Below, one piece after another: positions 1-9,466 of a stretch of 51,817 bases of DNA (its first letter is position 1; each line of letters opens with the position of its first letter). Under the pieces are notes generated by a model, which did not search any database, was not told where the DNA came from, and saw nothing but the letters and a program-made list of their open reading frames with translations. Location of the stretch: positions 1 to 51,817 of the forward strand of contig JAEUUL010000002.1 in assembly GCA_016787485.1 (NCBI GenBank), read 5' to 3'. The translations under genes were made by a program, and so were the position numbers. The stretch is from Bacteroidota bacterium (GTDB lineage: Bacteria; Bacteroidota; Bacteroidia; NS11-12g; UBA955).

Positions 1-456
1 GTAGGTGGTCAGAACGGTGTTGATTACGTTTGGATCTTCAGTGGTGGAGGAACCCAGAACAGCAGTAACGATACGGCCAAAACCCGTTACAACTTCCAGG
101 AAGACGGAACGTACAACGTAACCATGCGTGCCCGTGTGCGCAACACCGGATGCGAGTGCAGCAAAACCATTCCTGTGGTAATGAACCGTGGCAATGCAAA
201 AGATCTGGAAGTAAGCGGAGTAACGGTATACCCGAACCCCACAGCAGGTCAGATCAACATTGCTATGACAGCAGGCTTTGGCAAGCAGGTAGAAATCTCC
301 CTGCACACTGTAACCGGCAACCTGGTACAGCAAGTGAAAGCTGAGAACAACGGCATGATAACCCTGAACGGAACCGAACTGAGCAATGGTGTGTACCTGG
401 TACGCATCGCCAGCGGCGACAAAGTGGTTACACGCAAAGTGAATATCCAGCACTAA
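1..456 (+). CDS. 3' end of a secreted PKD-type protein with T9SS type A sorting domain (partial)
   Basis: The reading frame is open from the first base, so the start lies outside the window; 151 residues are visible. The first part reads like the end of a PKD-like beta-sandwich domain (FQEDGTYNVTM, then a CECSKT strand). The last ~85 residues form a T9SS type A sorting domain: VYPNPTAGQ, then SNGVYLVRIASG and the tail KVVTRKVNIQH. Such proteins are exported by Sec, moved across the outer membrane by the type IX system and usually anchored or released after tail cleavage. The last ~100 residues closely match the end of the protein at 4721-9250 (same CEC-KT element, SNG-Y-VR and TRK-NIQH), so the two are paralogues. 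A strong terminator follows. The N-terminal domain content is unknown. Confidence 0.9.
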   Translation, partial: VGGQNGVDYVWIFSGGGTQNSSNDTAKTRYNFQEDGTYNVTMRARVRNTGCECSKTIPVVMNRGNAKDLEVSGVTVYPNPTAGQINIAMTAGFGKQVEISLHTVTGNLVQQVKAENNGMITLNGTELSNGVYLVRIASGDKVVTRKVNIQH

Positions 457-486
457 GCCACCAGATAGAAATATCTGAATCTATAG

Positions 487-520
487 AAAGCCCGGAGGTT
501 AAACTCCGGGCTTTTTATTT
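487..520 (+). terminator. Rho-independent terminator after the first T9SS gene
   Basis: An 11-bp stem AAAGCCCGGAG / CTCCGGGCTTT with a 6-nt loop is followed by a T-rich run. It lies about 30 nt after the stop codon at 454-456 and separates this gene from the next T9SS gene. Confidence 0.9.
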
Positions 521-593
521 ATAGAAATTTTACAGCATGACAATCATTTGACAATCTGGTGATGTCCTAAAAAGCTATCGATTTTTTCAATAG

Positions 594-601
594 TACATTT
601 G
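594..601 (+). promoter_or_regulatory. Bacteroidota -7 promoter element (TACATTTG)
   Basis: TACATTTG matches the Bacteroidota consensus TAnnTTTG exactly and lies 74 nt before the ATG at 676. I see no convincing TTG -33 element at the usual 17-23 nt distance. A long leader would result. Confidence 0.5.
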
Positions 602-675
602 TAGGCTAAACCAAGCCACGAATCCATTCCGATTTATCAGCGGTGTGGACTTTTTATTGAACTAACCTAATACCT

Positions 676-3600
676 ATGAATAAAGTAGTACAAACCATCA
701 GCATGCGCATAGCCGTGTTCCTCGCGGTTTTGGGCATCTCACACGGCCTGCAGGCCCAGATTTGCGGAGCAACCAACACCAACGGTTGCAACGTGGACTG
801 GTTTTCTGCGGTGTCGTTCAAAAACAGCAAGGGAGCTTCGGCCTCCTACTCCGGGCTGAGTTGTGGAAACACAGGCTCCACCAACAAAACCATGACAAAT
901 GGTGCAGTGATGGACATGAGTCCCGGAGAGCAGATTACCATGACCGTTGAAAACACCTGCACATTTACAGAATGGGCCATGGTGTGGATAGACATGGATG
1001 GCAGTGGTACATTCACTTCTGCCGAGTGCATCAGCGGAACATCAGGACCTTTGGGTTCACTGGCTCCAAACACCACCAAAACGGCAACCCTTACTCTGCC
1101 GTGTATGACCGTAAAGGGTGGAAAAGTAATTATGCGCCTGCGCTGCATGTACAACAACCAGAACAACAATGCCGGTTGCGGAACCATTGCCTCTTATGGC
1201 AACATTCTGGACTTTGAAATCAACCTGCTCCCGACCAAGCCACCGGTAGCAGATTTCACAGTTCCTACAGGTCCCAATTACATCAAGACCCCCATTCTGT
1301 TTACCTCTAACAGCAACAGTTCTGCCTATACCCAAACCTGGAAATTCTACGGCGGCAGCGCGGTGGTTCCCACAGGTCCTAAAGGCCGTGGCAAATGGGC
1401 TGCGAATGGTACATATGACGTGCAGTTGAACCAGTCCTTCTGTGGAAGCAATGATTCAATCATCAAGCAGGTTGTAATCAAAACGCCTACTGCAGTGCCT
1501 CAGGCTGATTTTATCGCAGCAAGCAATCAGGTTGAAATTTACTATACAACCACCATTTCTGATATTTCTACAAACGGTGCCCATACTTGGGCATGGACTC
1601 TAACCTCACCTACGGGTATGGTTTACACTTCCAGCGCGCAAAATCCCGTTTTTTACTTTGACGAACTCGGTAAATGGGATGTTTGTCTGGTAGCAACCAA
1701 CGATATCGGTTCTTCTACCAAAGTGTGCAAGACCAAATATATTGAATGTATTCCTCCTTCTGAATTCTACCTCGGTCCAAACAAACTGGCCACCAATCAG
1801 GGGGGTAAAATTTATGACAATGGTGGTCCCGGCGCCAACTATGGCAACAACAGAAAAGTAACCATCGACTATTTTAAAATCCTCCCTTGCGGGGCCAAAG
1901 AAATCCGTTTGAAACTTACCCAGATTCGTTTGGCAGATGCAGGTGATAAACTGCGTATTTATGACGGGTACGACGAAAGCGGCAAAGAAATCACTCCCCT
2001 GGGTGGTATCAATTCAACCAATCAGACCAACTACCGGAATTACACATGGAAAGCAACAAGTGGAGCCATGTATATGACCTTTGAATCCAATGCCAGCGGA
2101 AACGACAGCGGCTTTATCGGTGTGTGGGACAGCGAATTGCTGTCTCCGACCAAACCCAAAAGTGACTGGACTACGGATTATGACCCTGCTGCCAATGGAA
2201 TGTCTGTTACTTTCAACAGCAATGTGACCAAAGCACAGGGCAGCGTTGGTTATGAGTGGATTATAGATGGTGCAGCGGGTATTGGTTACCAGCCCACCCT
2301 GGATTATAAATTTTTTACCGATGGACAATATGATGTGTGTCTGGTAGCTGCTACCTGCAATGGCAATGATACTTTCTGCAAGAAAATAACCATCACCACC
2401 CCAACAGCTCCTGGTTTCCTGGATTATACAGCCAGTAACCTGCGGCCTAAAGTGGGTGACCGGGTTACCATAACCACCAAAACGGATTACGCCAGTGATT
2501 TCCAGTGGAGCATTTTCCCCACTACCTTCAGCTATGTGAACGGTACCAGTGCAAGCAGCCGTAATCCGGAAATTACCTTTAATGCTGGTGGGGTATATAC
2601 CTTTACCCTGATCGCATGGAATTCTGTTGCCGGCAAATCTGCCACGGAGAAGAAACTGATAAAGAGCAAATATGTGGTTGCTGTTACTTATTGCACCCCG
2701 ACAGTTGACCTGCTCAGTACCGACGTGGGTATTTCCCGCGTAACACTTTCCAAAGACAGCAATATTCTGTTTGAACAGGAATCTGCAGTAGGAGATATTC
2801 CTTACAGCAACTTCGTGGATGATGTTTCTGCTTCACTCACTTTCGGTACAGAATATACCCTCGAAGTTAAGCGTCGCACCAACTCCAATCCTGTAAACTT
2901 TAAAGCATGGATTGATTACAACATCGATGGCGACTTTGATGATGCCGGCGAGGAAATCCTGAATACAGGTTCTATCAATTCTGTAACCGGAACTGTGAAC
3001 TTCAAAACCCCTACGCTTGTAAACAGCTTTGAAGGGCCTACCCGCATGCGTGTGGCTGCAGCTTATGGCAGCTATAGCAATACCCCCTGCGGCATCAACC
3101 TGGTGGGTGAGTTTGAGGACTATGGCATTCTTCTGTACAACGACAAAAAAGCACCAGTGATTACCCTGATAGGAAACGATACAGTTCGTGTAGAAAAATC
3201 AGGCAGTCAGTTTGGTTGTTATTCTGAGGTGAAAGGAATAACCTACAAAGGTTCTGACCCCACTGAGGGAGATCTCACCAATGACGTGGTGGTAACCACG
3301 GATCTGGACTGCCGCGTACCCGGTTTCTATTTCTATAATTTTACCCTGAAGGACGCCAGTGGTAATCAGGCTGAATCCAAACGCCGTGTTGTATGGGTGG
3401 TATTGGACAAAACACCTCCGACCCTGACCCTGAATGGCACCAGCCCTATGACTGTTGAACAATGTGATGTGTTCAATGATCCGGGTGCAGTTGCAAGTGA
3501 CCTTGTGGATGGCAATCTTACCACTTCCATTAAAACCACCGGCAGTGTGAATACTGGCATCCCTGGTTCATACACTTTAACGTATACAGTACACGATGCC

Positions 3601-4689
3601 CAGGGTAACTATGCTTCTGTGAACCGTGTGGTAAATGTGGTTGACACGAAGAAGCCCGGCATCTTTGAAAAAACCAGCCGCATTGTGGATGGCACCGTGG
3701 TGAATGTACAGATCGGTTCCATTTTCGTAGACGATGTATATGCAATGGATGAGTGCAATGGTAGCATTGCGGTAACCAAAACTCCTGGCTTCAATGGCCC
3801 GGTGAATACGCTGGTTCGGGCGACCTATCCCATTACCTATTTTGCAACTGACCCAAATGGCAACAAAGCAGATGAGTATGGTTTCACTGTGAACTACAAA
3901 GTGGATGATTTTATATCTCCTGAAATCAGCCTGAACACTGCAGATACCATCACCCACGATGTGAACACAACATACAGTTCACAGCAGGTAAGTGTATTCG
4001 ATAACTATTATCCCATCAATAAGATCAGTGTGGTAAAAACCGGCAAAGTGAATCCGTTTGTACTTGGAGTATATTCAGAAAAATATACGGCCACAGACGA
4101 AAGTGGAAATGTGGGCACCAAGACCCGCTTTGTAAAAGTGGTTGACCATGAAGCTCCTGGTATTATTACCAGCAGCGTGAATCTGTGCGTAGGTACTTAT
4201 TTCTGGCCCATGTCAGACATTACAGTAAGCGACAACTACTACTCAAGTGCAGATCTTCTGCCTTTGGTAAAAGTGGTAAACAGCAACCTGAATATCTGGA
4301 AAGCCGGTTTGTACTTTATCAATTATCAGGTAACGGATCCGAGTGGCAACAAATCTGCGGTGGTATTGCGCCCGGTTCTGGTTCAGTATGGCAACGACTG
4401 CGACAACAGTTTTGCCGGTACCAAAGACCTGAGTCTGAGCAAAGCCATTAGCCTGTATCCGAACCCCACCACCGGTGAAGTAACTGTGGATTACAACCTG
4501 CGCAACCAGCAACCCCTTACTGTAGAGGTTTACAATGCTTTGGGTTCTAAAATTCACAGCACCACCGTGCAAAATGGTGGATTTGGCAGCCAAACCATGG
4601 ACCTGAGCCGTTTTGGCAATGGTACTTACGTAGTTCGCTTTACAAACCAGGGAGAAACCACAACCCGCAAAGTGGTGGTTACCCGTTAA
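676..4689 (+). CDS. Large secreted multidomain protein (GEVED, PKD, CUB-like, DUF5011-like repeats) with T9SS sorting domain
   Basis: 1337 residues. A signal peptide (about residues 1-28, ending LQAQ) is followed by a GEVED-like domain (~80-185), two PKD-like domains (~190-355), a CUB-like domain (~358-487, with DKLRIYDGYD and an FESNASG strand), further PKD-like domains (~490-665), a clear GEVED domain ending GEFEDYGI (~673-823), then serial Ig-like DUF5011/HYR-type repeats (recurring DKTPPTLTLNG, DPGAVASD, GSYTLTYTVHDAQGN). The end is a T9SS type A domain with LYPNPTTGE and NGTYVVRF. The domain set fits a surface adhesin or matrix protein; no catalytic motif was seen. The next gene begins 31 nt downstream with no terminator between, so co-transcription is likely. 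Domain assignments are from motif reading; exact borders are uncertain. Confidence 0.9.
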   Translation: MNKVVQTISMRIAVFLAVLGISHGLQAQICGATNTNGCNVDWFSAVSFKNSKGASASYSGLSCGNTGSTNKTMTNGAVMDMSPGEQITMTVENTCTFTEWAMVWIDMDGSGTFTSAECISGTSGPLGSLAPNTTKTATLTLPCMTVKGGKVIMRLRCMYNNQNNNAGCGTIASYGNILDFEINLLPTKPPVADFTVPTGPNYIKTPILFTSNSNSSAYTQTWKFYGGSAVVPTGPKGRGKWAANGTYDVQLNQSFCGSNDSIIKQVVIKTPTAVPQADFIAASNQVEIYYTTTISDISTNGAHTWAWTLTSPTGMVYTSSAQNPVFYFDELGKWDVCLVATNDIGSSTKVCKTKYIECIPPSEFYLGPNKLATNQGGKIYDNGGPGANYGNNRKVTIDYFKILPCGAKEIRLKLTQIRLADAGDKLRIYDGYDESGKEITPLGGINSTNQTNYRNYTWKATSGAMYMTFESNASGNDSGFIGVWDSELLSPTKPKSDWTTDYDPAANGMSVTFNSNVTKAQGSVGYEWIIDGAAGIGYQPTLDYKFFTDGQYDVCLVAATCNGNDTFCKKITITTPTAPGFLDYTASNLRPKVGDRVTITTKTDYASDFQWSIFPTTFSYVNGTSASSRNPEITFNAGGVYTFTLIAWNSVAGKSATEKKLIKSKYVVAVTYCTPTVDLLSTDVGISRVTLSKDSNILFEQESAVGDIPYSNFVDDVSASLTFGTEYTLEVKRRTNSNPVNFKAWIDYNIDGDFDDAGEEILNTGSINSVTGTVNFKTPTLVNSFEGPTRMRVAAAYGSYSNTPCGINLVGEFEDYGILLYNDKKAPVITLIGNDTVRVEKSGSQFGCYSEVKGITYKGSDPTEGDLTNDVVVTTDLDCRVPGFYFYNFTLKDASGNQAESKRRVVWVVLDKTPPTLTLNGTSPMTVEQCDVFNDPGAVASDLVDGNLTTSIKTTGSVNTGIPGSYTLTYTVHDAQGNYASVNRVVNVVDTKKPGIFEKTSRIVDGTVVNVQIGSIFVDDVYAMDECNGSIAVTKTPGFNGPVNTLVRATYPITYFATDPNGNKADEYGFTVNYKVDDFISPEISLNTADTITHDVNTTYSSQQVSVFDNYYPINKISVVKTGKVNPFVLGVYSEKYTATDESGNVGTKTRFVKVVDHEAPGIITSSVNLCVGTYFWPMSDITVSDNYYSSADLLPLVKVVNSNLNIWKAGLYFINYQVTDPSGNKSAVVLRPVLVQYGNDCDNSFAGTKDLSLSKAISLYPNPTTGEVTVDYNLRNQQPLTVEVYNALGSKIHSTTVQNGGFGSQTMDLSRFGNGTYVVRFTNQGETTTRKVVVTR

Positions 4690-4720
4690 TTGTCTTTTTC
4701 CAACCTTAAAAGAATAAAAA

Positions 4721-7700
4721 ATGAAAAACATTATAAAGAACATTTCGCGCATAGGGAGATATACCCTCCTGATTGCTGGACTGGGACTGGCAGCGGATAA
4801 AGCCGCCGCCCAGATTACTACCCAGATGAGTGGGAATTACACTCTGGACAGAAGCGTTCCCTGCAGCGGAACCAACTTCAAGAACCTGTACAGCTTTTTC
4901 CGGGCTATGCAGGGTTTGACAAGGACGGATACTACGGTAGCGTCTTTGCAATACAACAACACCACAGGAATTGGTGGTCCGATTACCCTGGATGTAAAAA
5001 CCGATTATAGTGATGTAACTCAGGTAAGCATTCCTCAGATAACCAACATGGGCTCCTCAAATCCCATCACCATCAATGGCAACGGATTCATTGGCACCTA
5101 TTCTTCTACCGATGCTTACATCTTGTTCAATGGTGCTGATTATATCACAATCAACAAATTGTATATCCGAATGACTTCTACGTCAACCACACAGTCTGGT
5201 ATTCGTTTTGCAAATGGTTCAGATTACAACACCATTGATGGTTGTACCATTGATCTGGCTGGATTGGTAACTGGTTCCTCCACAAGCAGTGCTTACATCG
5301 CTTTTGCCGCAACTTCGGCATTGGGTTCCACCACTTCTACCAATACAGGTTCTTACTGCACCATCACCAACTGTACCATGAAGACCAGCGCAGTGAATCC
5401 TGCTGGTCCGTATTATGGCATTGTGCATCAGGGAAATACTGCTGCATACAGCAGCACAGCCAACAACAATACTTTCAGCAACAACAAGATTACCAACTTC
5501 TATGTGTATGGAATCTACAATTATTACTGTAATGGCAATGTGATTCAGAACAACGATATCAGCCGCAACGACGCGACTTCATCCAGTTCTATGTCTGCTA
5601 CGCAGTATGGTATTTACACCTACTATCCTTACAGTACTTCAAGAAACATCGTTGTTAGTGATAATTACATTCACGATTTGCCATCGTTGTACGCATTGCC
5701 TACTTCTACTTCCCTTACCACCTTTTATGGTTTGTATGCCTATTATCCACAGGGTTCTGCAGCCAGACCAATGAAGATTGAACGGAATACCTATAAGAAT
5801 GTATATACGTCTACCAGCACCAGCTATACCAATTATGTGTATTACCCGAGTTATGTAGACATTCAGGATAACAAAATTGAAAACATTCAATCCAACGGAA
5901 CCAGCGCAACCCTGTATAATTGGTATGTATACTATCCCACTGGCGTGCGTTGCAACCGCAATGTTGTTACCAAGTGTTCTACAAATTACTATCTGTACAA
6001 TTTCTACCTGTATTATGGTTCGGTAGGAACATATACCTGGAATGAATTCAATGATAACTATGTAACTTACAATAAAGCGGTAAACTATATGTACAATGCT
6101 TATTTGTACTACTATACCGGTACAAACAACTGGCAGGCTTTGCGCAATGAAATCATGGGCAACACCTGCACTGGTTCTACTGCTTATATGTATAATTTGT
6201 ATATCTATTATGCAATGAATTACCAGGTGTGTGGTAACGTTTCTGCGGGCAATTATTCAAACAGTCAGTACAATTATATCTATAGCGGACTCAGCGGCAG
6301 TTACACGGCTGAAGTGCGCAACAATACCTTTGAAATGGACATGACGGGTGTTCCCACTCCGGGAAGCAGTTATTCCTACATGTATTTCTATCTGTATTAC
6401 CATACTGTGCGTTTCACAGGCAACATCATCAGCATGAAGGGCACCGGTTCGCAATACTATCGCTACCTGTATATGTATCTTGCCTACAGCAATCCCACCC
6501 AGTTGCTTGAATTTGACCGCAATACCTATTGGTTGAACAATTTGTACACTTATCCCTACTGGTATTTCAATGGTTCCAACTACACCGACTGGGCTGGTTT
6601 CAGTGGCGCAGGTATGAATGGACCCAATGACAAAGGACAGGATCCCTTGTTCATAGATATTCCCAATAAAGACTTCAGGGCCGGTGCATGGTTTACCCAA
6701 AATGATGTGCCTTATCTGGCAGTGAATGACAAGGATGCTGCTTCAGTGAGCCGCAACAAGGTGCGCCACGACCGTGGAGGACTGGAAACCTATACTGACC
6801 TGGAACTGGTGAATACCAATTTCTCTGTACCATCGGTGGTATGTGCCGGATATACTACAGGTGCAACTTCTATTACCGTAAAGAGCAATTACACATATGA
6901 CAAGGCCGTAAATTTTAAAGTGTCCTATTCTGTGAATGGTGGCGGCAAAATTTCACAGACTGTTACCAAAGCATTGGCCGCAGGCGATACAGCAAAAGTA
7001 TGGTTCCCAACTGCCCTGATGCTGAACCAGACCGGAAACAGCCGGATTGCCATTTTTGTGGATCTGCCGGATGATAACAACAGCAACGATTCACAGATCT
7101 TCTATACATTCGTGAAACCAGCTCCGGGCGGGGGTCGCTATTCATTCTCACCCAAGCCTACCGTTGCTTTTTACCAGGGAACCAAGGGCAATGATGTAAC
7201 CATACTGAAAGCCCCGGTAATTTACACTGTAAATGCTCCGCGCATTTATAGCAACAGCGATTATGGAACCAGTTGGACAGCGTCTGCCTTTGCGATCACC
7301 ACTGGCGGCAACATGCGCCCGTCTTCAGAAATTACCTACACTGCACCTTCTGGTGGAAATGATCTGGAAGTTCAGTTCAAAACCTCTGATGCGAACATGG
7401 AAGACTCGACCATTACCGTGGTTACCAAGGTGACTGACCTTACCAATGGTTGCGATACCTTTATCCGCCGCAACGTGCTGTTGTACCCCACCATTGTGGC
7501 CAAGTTTGTATTCCCGTCCAAGATTTGTGATGGCGATCAGGTATTGTTCGAAAACAAATCCACTGTTCGCAGTGGTACAATGGATTTCGAATGGGATTTC
7601 GGAACCGGTAAAGTTGCCGACAAGAGCTTTGCACCTGAACCCGTATTCCAGTTCCCGGGCCCCGGAACTTACAAAGTTCGCCTTCTGGAAAAAACGCTGC

Positions 7701-9250
7701 CTTACGGCTTCCCAAGTTGGGACAGCGCAATGGTGACTGTAGGTGCTGTGCCTGTTGTGGGCTTTACCAAGAAAAACGCCTGCGATGGGTATCCCGTAGA
7801 ATTTACCAATACAAGCGGAACTGCTACTTACAAATGGTTGTTTGGCGACAATACAAACAGTACCGCCACCAATCCTACCCATAAATACAGCACGCCTGGC
7901 ACCTACAAGGTTACATTGCAGGCCACGCAAAATGGCTGTACCAGTTCAATCACGCAAAACGTGTATCAGTTCGACAAACCCAAAGCCATGTGGACCCGTG
8001 GTGCAGGTATTTGCGACAATGAAAGCATCAGCTTTATGAACAACAGCACCATTGCCAGCGGCATTGCCGGCAGCTGGTGGGATTTCTCAGACGGAAACGT
8101 ATCCACAGAAATGAATCCCCAGCACGAGTTTGGCACGCCGGGTGCAAAATCAGTGAAGCTGATTGTGACTTCCGAATTCGGTTGCAAAGATTCATTCACC
8201 AACACTGTGAATGTGAAAGAAAGTCCCAAAGTGGCCTTTACCAATACACCGGCCTGCTCACTTACCCCAACTGTATTTACCAATACTACCGCAGATGTAG
8301 CAGGCGCATTGCCTACTTACAACTGGAACTTCGGTGATGGTGGTGTAAGCGGCACCAAGTCTCCCTCACATGCATGGAGTTCGTTGGGCAGCAAAAATGT
8401 GACCCTGAAAATCACACTGGATAATGGCTGTAAGTCTGAAATCAGCAAGCTGATTACTGTGGGTGTTCAGCCCAAAGCCAGTTTCACCGCCGGTGATGTT
8501 TGCGCAGGCGATAAAGTTGTATTTGACAACCAAACCACCTGGGCTCAGGGAGATATCACTTACAACTGGAACTTTGCCGATGGCAACAGCAGTACTGAAA
8601 GTGACCCTGTGAAGAAATACAATGTAAGCACCACCACTACCTATACCGTAACGCTTAAAGCCAGCATAGCCGGTGGTTGCTCAGATTCTTTCAGCAAGCA
8701 AATCACTGTAAATGAAGGTCCTAAAACCTGTGACTTCTCTGCCACTCCGGATTACGGATTCCGCCACTTTGGAATGAAGTTCGAATCACTGGACGGCAAT
8801 GGAGCTCCATTTACCCAGCCAAGTGTAAGCTACACCTATGTAATTGAAACAGGCGGAACGAAAGCAGGTTCAAACATTCAGCACGATTTTGGCAAAGACG
8901 GTGAATATGTGGTAACCATGCGTGCTGTAGTGGATGCATCAGGTTGTGAGTGTACCAAAACCAAAACTGTGGTTCTGAACCGCACAGCTGTGAAAGACCT
9001 CACCGAAACCGGTGTGGCCGTTTACCCCAACCCCAACAGCGGACAATTCCGTATTGCTTTGAATGGCGATTTCGGCACCAAAGTGCAGGTTGAACTAATG
9101 AGCCTGTCTGGCGCAGTGGTAAAATCCAACGCATTTGCCAACAATGGAATCATAGATATACAGGCCCCTGAGCTCAGCAATGGGATGTATATGGTTCGTG
9201 TTTCCGGCAATGGCAAAGTTGCTACACGTAAAATCAATATTCAGCACTAA
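4721..9250 (+). CDS. Giant secreted protein: tyrosine-rich beta-helix, PKD repeats and T9SS sorting domain
   Basis: 1509 residues with a signal peptide (~1-31, ending AAAQ). Residues ~60-640 look like a right-handed parallel beta-helix (ITINGNGF, NTIDGCTIDL, NNTFSNNKITN rungs). Within it about ten rungs carry Y-x-Y-x-YY cores, giving an extreme tyrosine density. Residues ~700-800 resemble a CARDB-like beta-sandwich. From ~925 to ~1350 come about five PKD domains with the usual WDFG / WNFGDG signature and paired cysteines. The end is a T9SS type A domain (VYPNPNSGQ near 1434, then SNGMYMVRV and TRKINIQH). Its C-terminus is paralogous to the partial gene at the window start. Likely a cell-surface or released adhesin or polysaccharide-binding protein; a lyase activity cannot be claimed because no catalytic triad was recognised. 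Confidence 0.9.
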   Translation: MKNIIKNISRIGRYTLLIAGLGLAADKAAAQITTQMSGNYTLDRSVPCSGTNFKNLYSFFRAMQGLTRTDTTVASLQYNNTTGIGGPITLDVKTDYSDVTQVSIPQITNMGSSNPITINGNGFIGTYSSTDAYILFNGADYITINKLYIRMTSTSTTQSGIRFANGSDYNTIDGCTIDLAGLVTGSSTSSAYIAFAATSALGSTTSTNTGSYCTITNCTMKTSAVNPAGPYYGIVHQGNTAAYSSTANNNTFSNNKITNFYVYGIYNYYCNGNVIQNNDISRNDATSSSSMSATQYGIYTYYPYSTSRNIVVSDNYIHDLPSLYALPTSTSLTTFYGLYAYYPQGSAARPMKIERNTYKNVYTSTSTSYTNYVYYPSYVDIQDNKIENIQSNGTSATLYNWYVYYPTGVRCNRNVVTKCSTNYYLYNFYLYYGSVGTYTWNEFNDNYVTYNKAVNYMYNAYLYYYTGTNNWQALRNEIMGNTCTGSTAYMYNLYIYYAMNYQVCGNVSAGNYSNSQYNYIYSGLSGSYTAEVRNNTFEMDMTGVPTPGSSYSYMYFYLYYHTVRFTGNIISMKGTGSQYYRYLYMYLAYSNPTQLLEFDRNTYWLNNLYTYPYWYFNGSNYTDWAGFSGAGMNGPNDKGQDPLFIDIPNKDFRAGAWFTQNDVPYLAVNDKDAASVSRNKVRHDRGGLETYTDLELVNTNFSVPSVVCAGYTTGATSITVKSNYTYDKAVNFKVSYSVNGGGKISQTVTKALAAGDTAKVWFPTALMLNQTGNSRIAIFVDLPDDNNSNDSQIFYTFVKPAPGGGRYSFSPKPTVAFYQGTKGNDVTILKAPVIYTVNAPRIYSNSDYGTSWTASAFAITTGGNMRPSSEITYTAPSGGNDLEVQFKTSDANMEDSTITVVTKVTDLTNGCDTFIRRNVLLYPTIVAKFVFPSKICDGDQVLFENKSTVRSGTMDFEWDFGTGKVADKSFAPEPVFQFPGPGTYKVRLLEKTLPYGFPSWDSAMVTVGAVPVVGFTKKNACDGYPVEFTNTSGTATYKWLFGDNTNSTATNPTHKYSTPGTYKVTLQATQNGCTSSITQNVYQFDKPKAMWTRGAGICDNESISFMNNSTIASGIAGSWWDFSDGNVSTEMNPQHEFGTPGAKSVKLIVTSEFGCKDSFTNTVNVKESPKVAFTNTPACSLTPTVFTNTTADVAGALPTYNWNFGDGGVSGTKSPSHAWSSLGSKNVTLKITLDNGCKSEISKLITVGVQPKASFTAGDVCAGDKVVFDNQTTWAQGDITYNWNFADGNSSTESDPVKKYNVSTTTTYTVTLKASIAGGCSDSFSKQITVNEGPKTCDFSATPDYGFRHFGMKFESLDGNGAPFTQPSVSYTYVIETGGTKAGSNIQHDFGKDGEYVVTMRAVVDASGCECTKTKTVVLNRTAVKDLTETGVAVYPNPNSGQFRIALNGDFGTKVQVELMSLSGAVVKSNAFANNGIIDIQAPELSNGMYMVRVSGNGKVATRKINIQH
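5500..6560 (+). repeat. Tyrosine-rich degenerate repeat array inside the beta-helix
   Basis: Translated in the frame of the 4721-9250 gene, this stretch holds about ten degenerate units of ~25-45 residues whose core is Y-x-Y-x-YY: YGIYNYY, YGIYTYY, YGLYAYY, YNWYVYY, YNFYLYY, YNAYLYYY, YNLYIYY, YMYFYLYY. Each core is followed by an N-rich rung of the type RNxxxxN. The DNA is correspondingly rich in TAT/TAC codons. The units are diverged, so this is an old protein repeat rather than a recent tandem DNA duplication. Confidence 0.75.
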
Positions 9251-9270
9251 TCAGTCGTTGAATCTCATAA

Positions 9271-9305
9271 AAAAACCCGGGCTTTATGGCCCGGGTTTTT
9301 TTATT
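9271..9305 (+). terminator. Rho-independent terminator after the giant T9SS gene
   Basis: AAAACCCGGGC / GCCCGGGTTTT stem with a 6-nt loop (TTTATG) followed by an unbroken T run. It lies ~20 nt past the stop at 9248-9250. The remaining ~160 bases to the next gene hold nothing I recognise. Confidence 0.95.
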
Positions 9306-9466
9306 TTTCGTATTACGGTTGGTTGTGAAATCACATTATAGCCTGCAGAAATAGAGTGTCACCTTAAGCCATTGCAGAAATTGATTGTGATCTTGCTTTT
9401 CAGGAGCAACGCCTCCTGAAGCTTGTCGAAAGTTGACACCCTCCGGGTTTCTGGCTCAGACCAAAC

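Noticed and set aside
4243..4752. Long minus-strand frame (169 codons) opposite the end of the second T9SS gene
   Set aside because: It is fully antisense to a clear coding region and its product matches nothing.
5500..6560. Tandem DNA repeat or phase-variation array in the tyrosine-rich region
   Set aside because: The units are diverged at the DNA level with no perfect short repeats, so slippage-based variation is unlikely.
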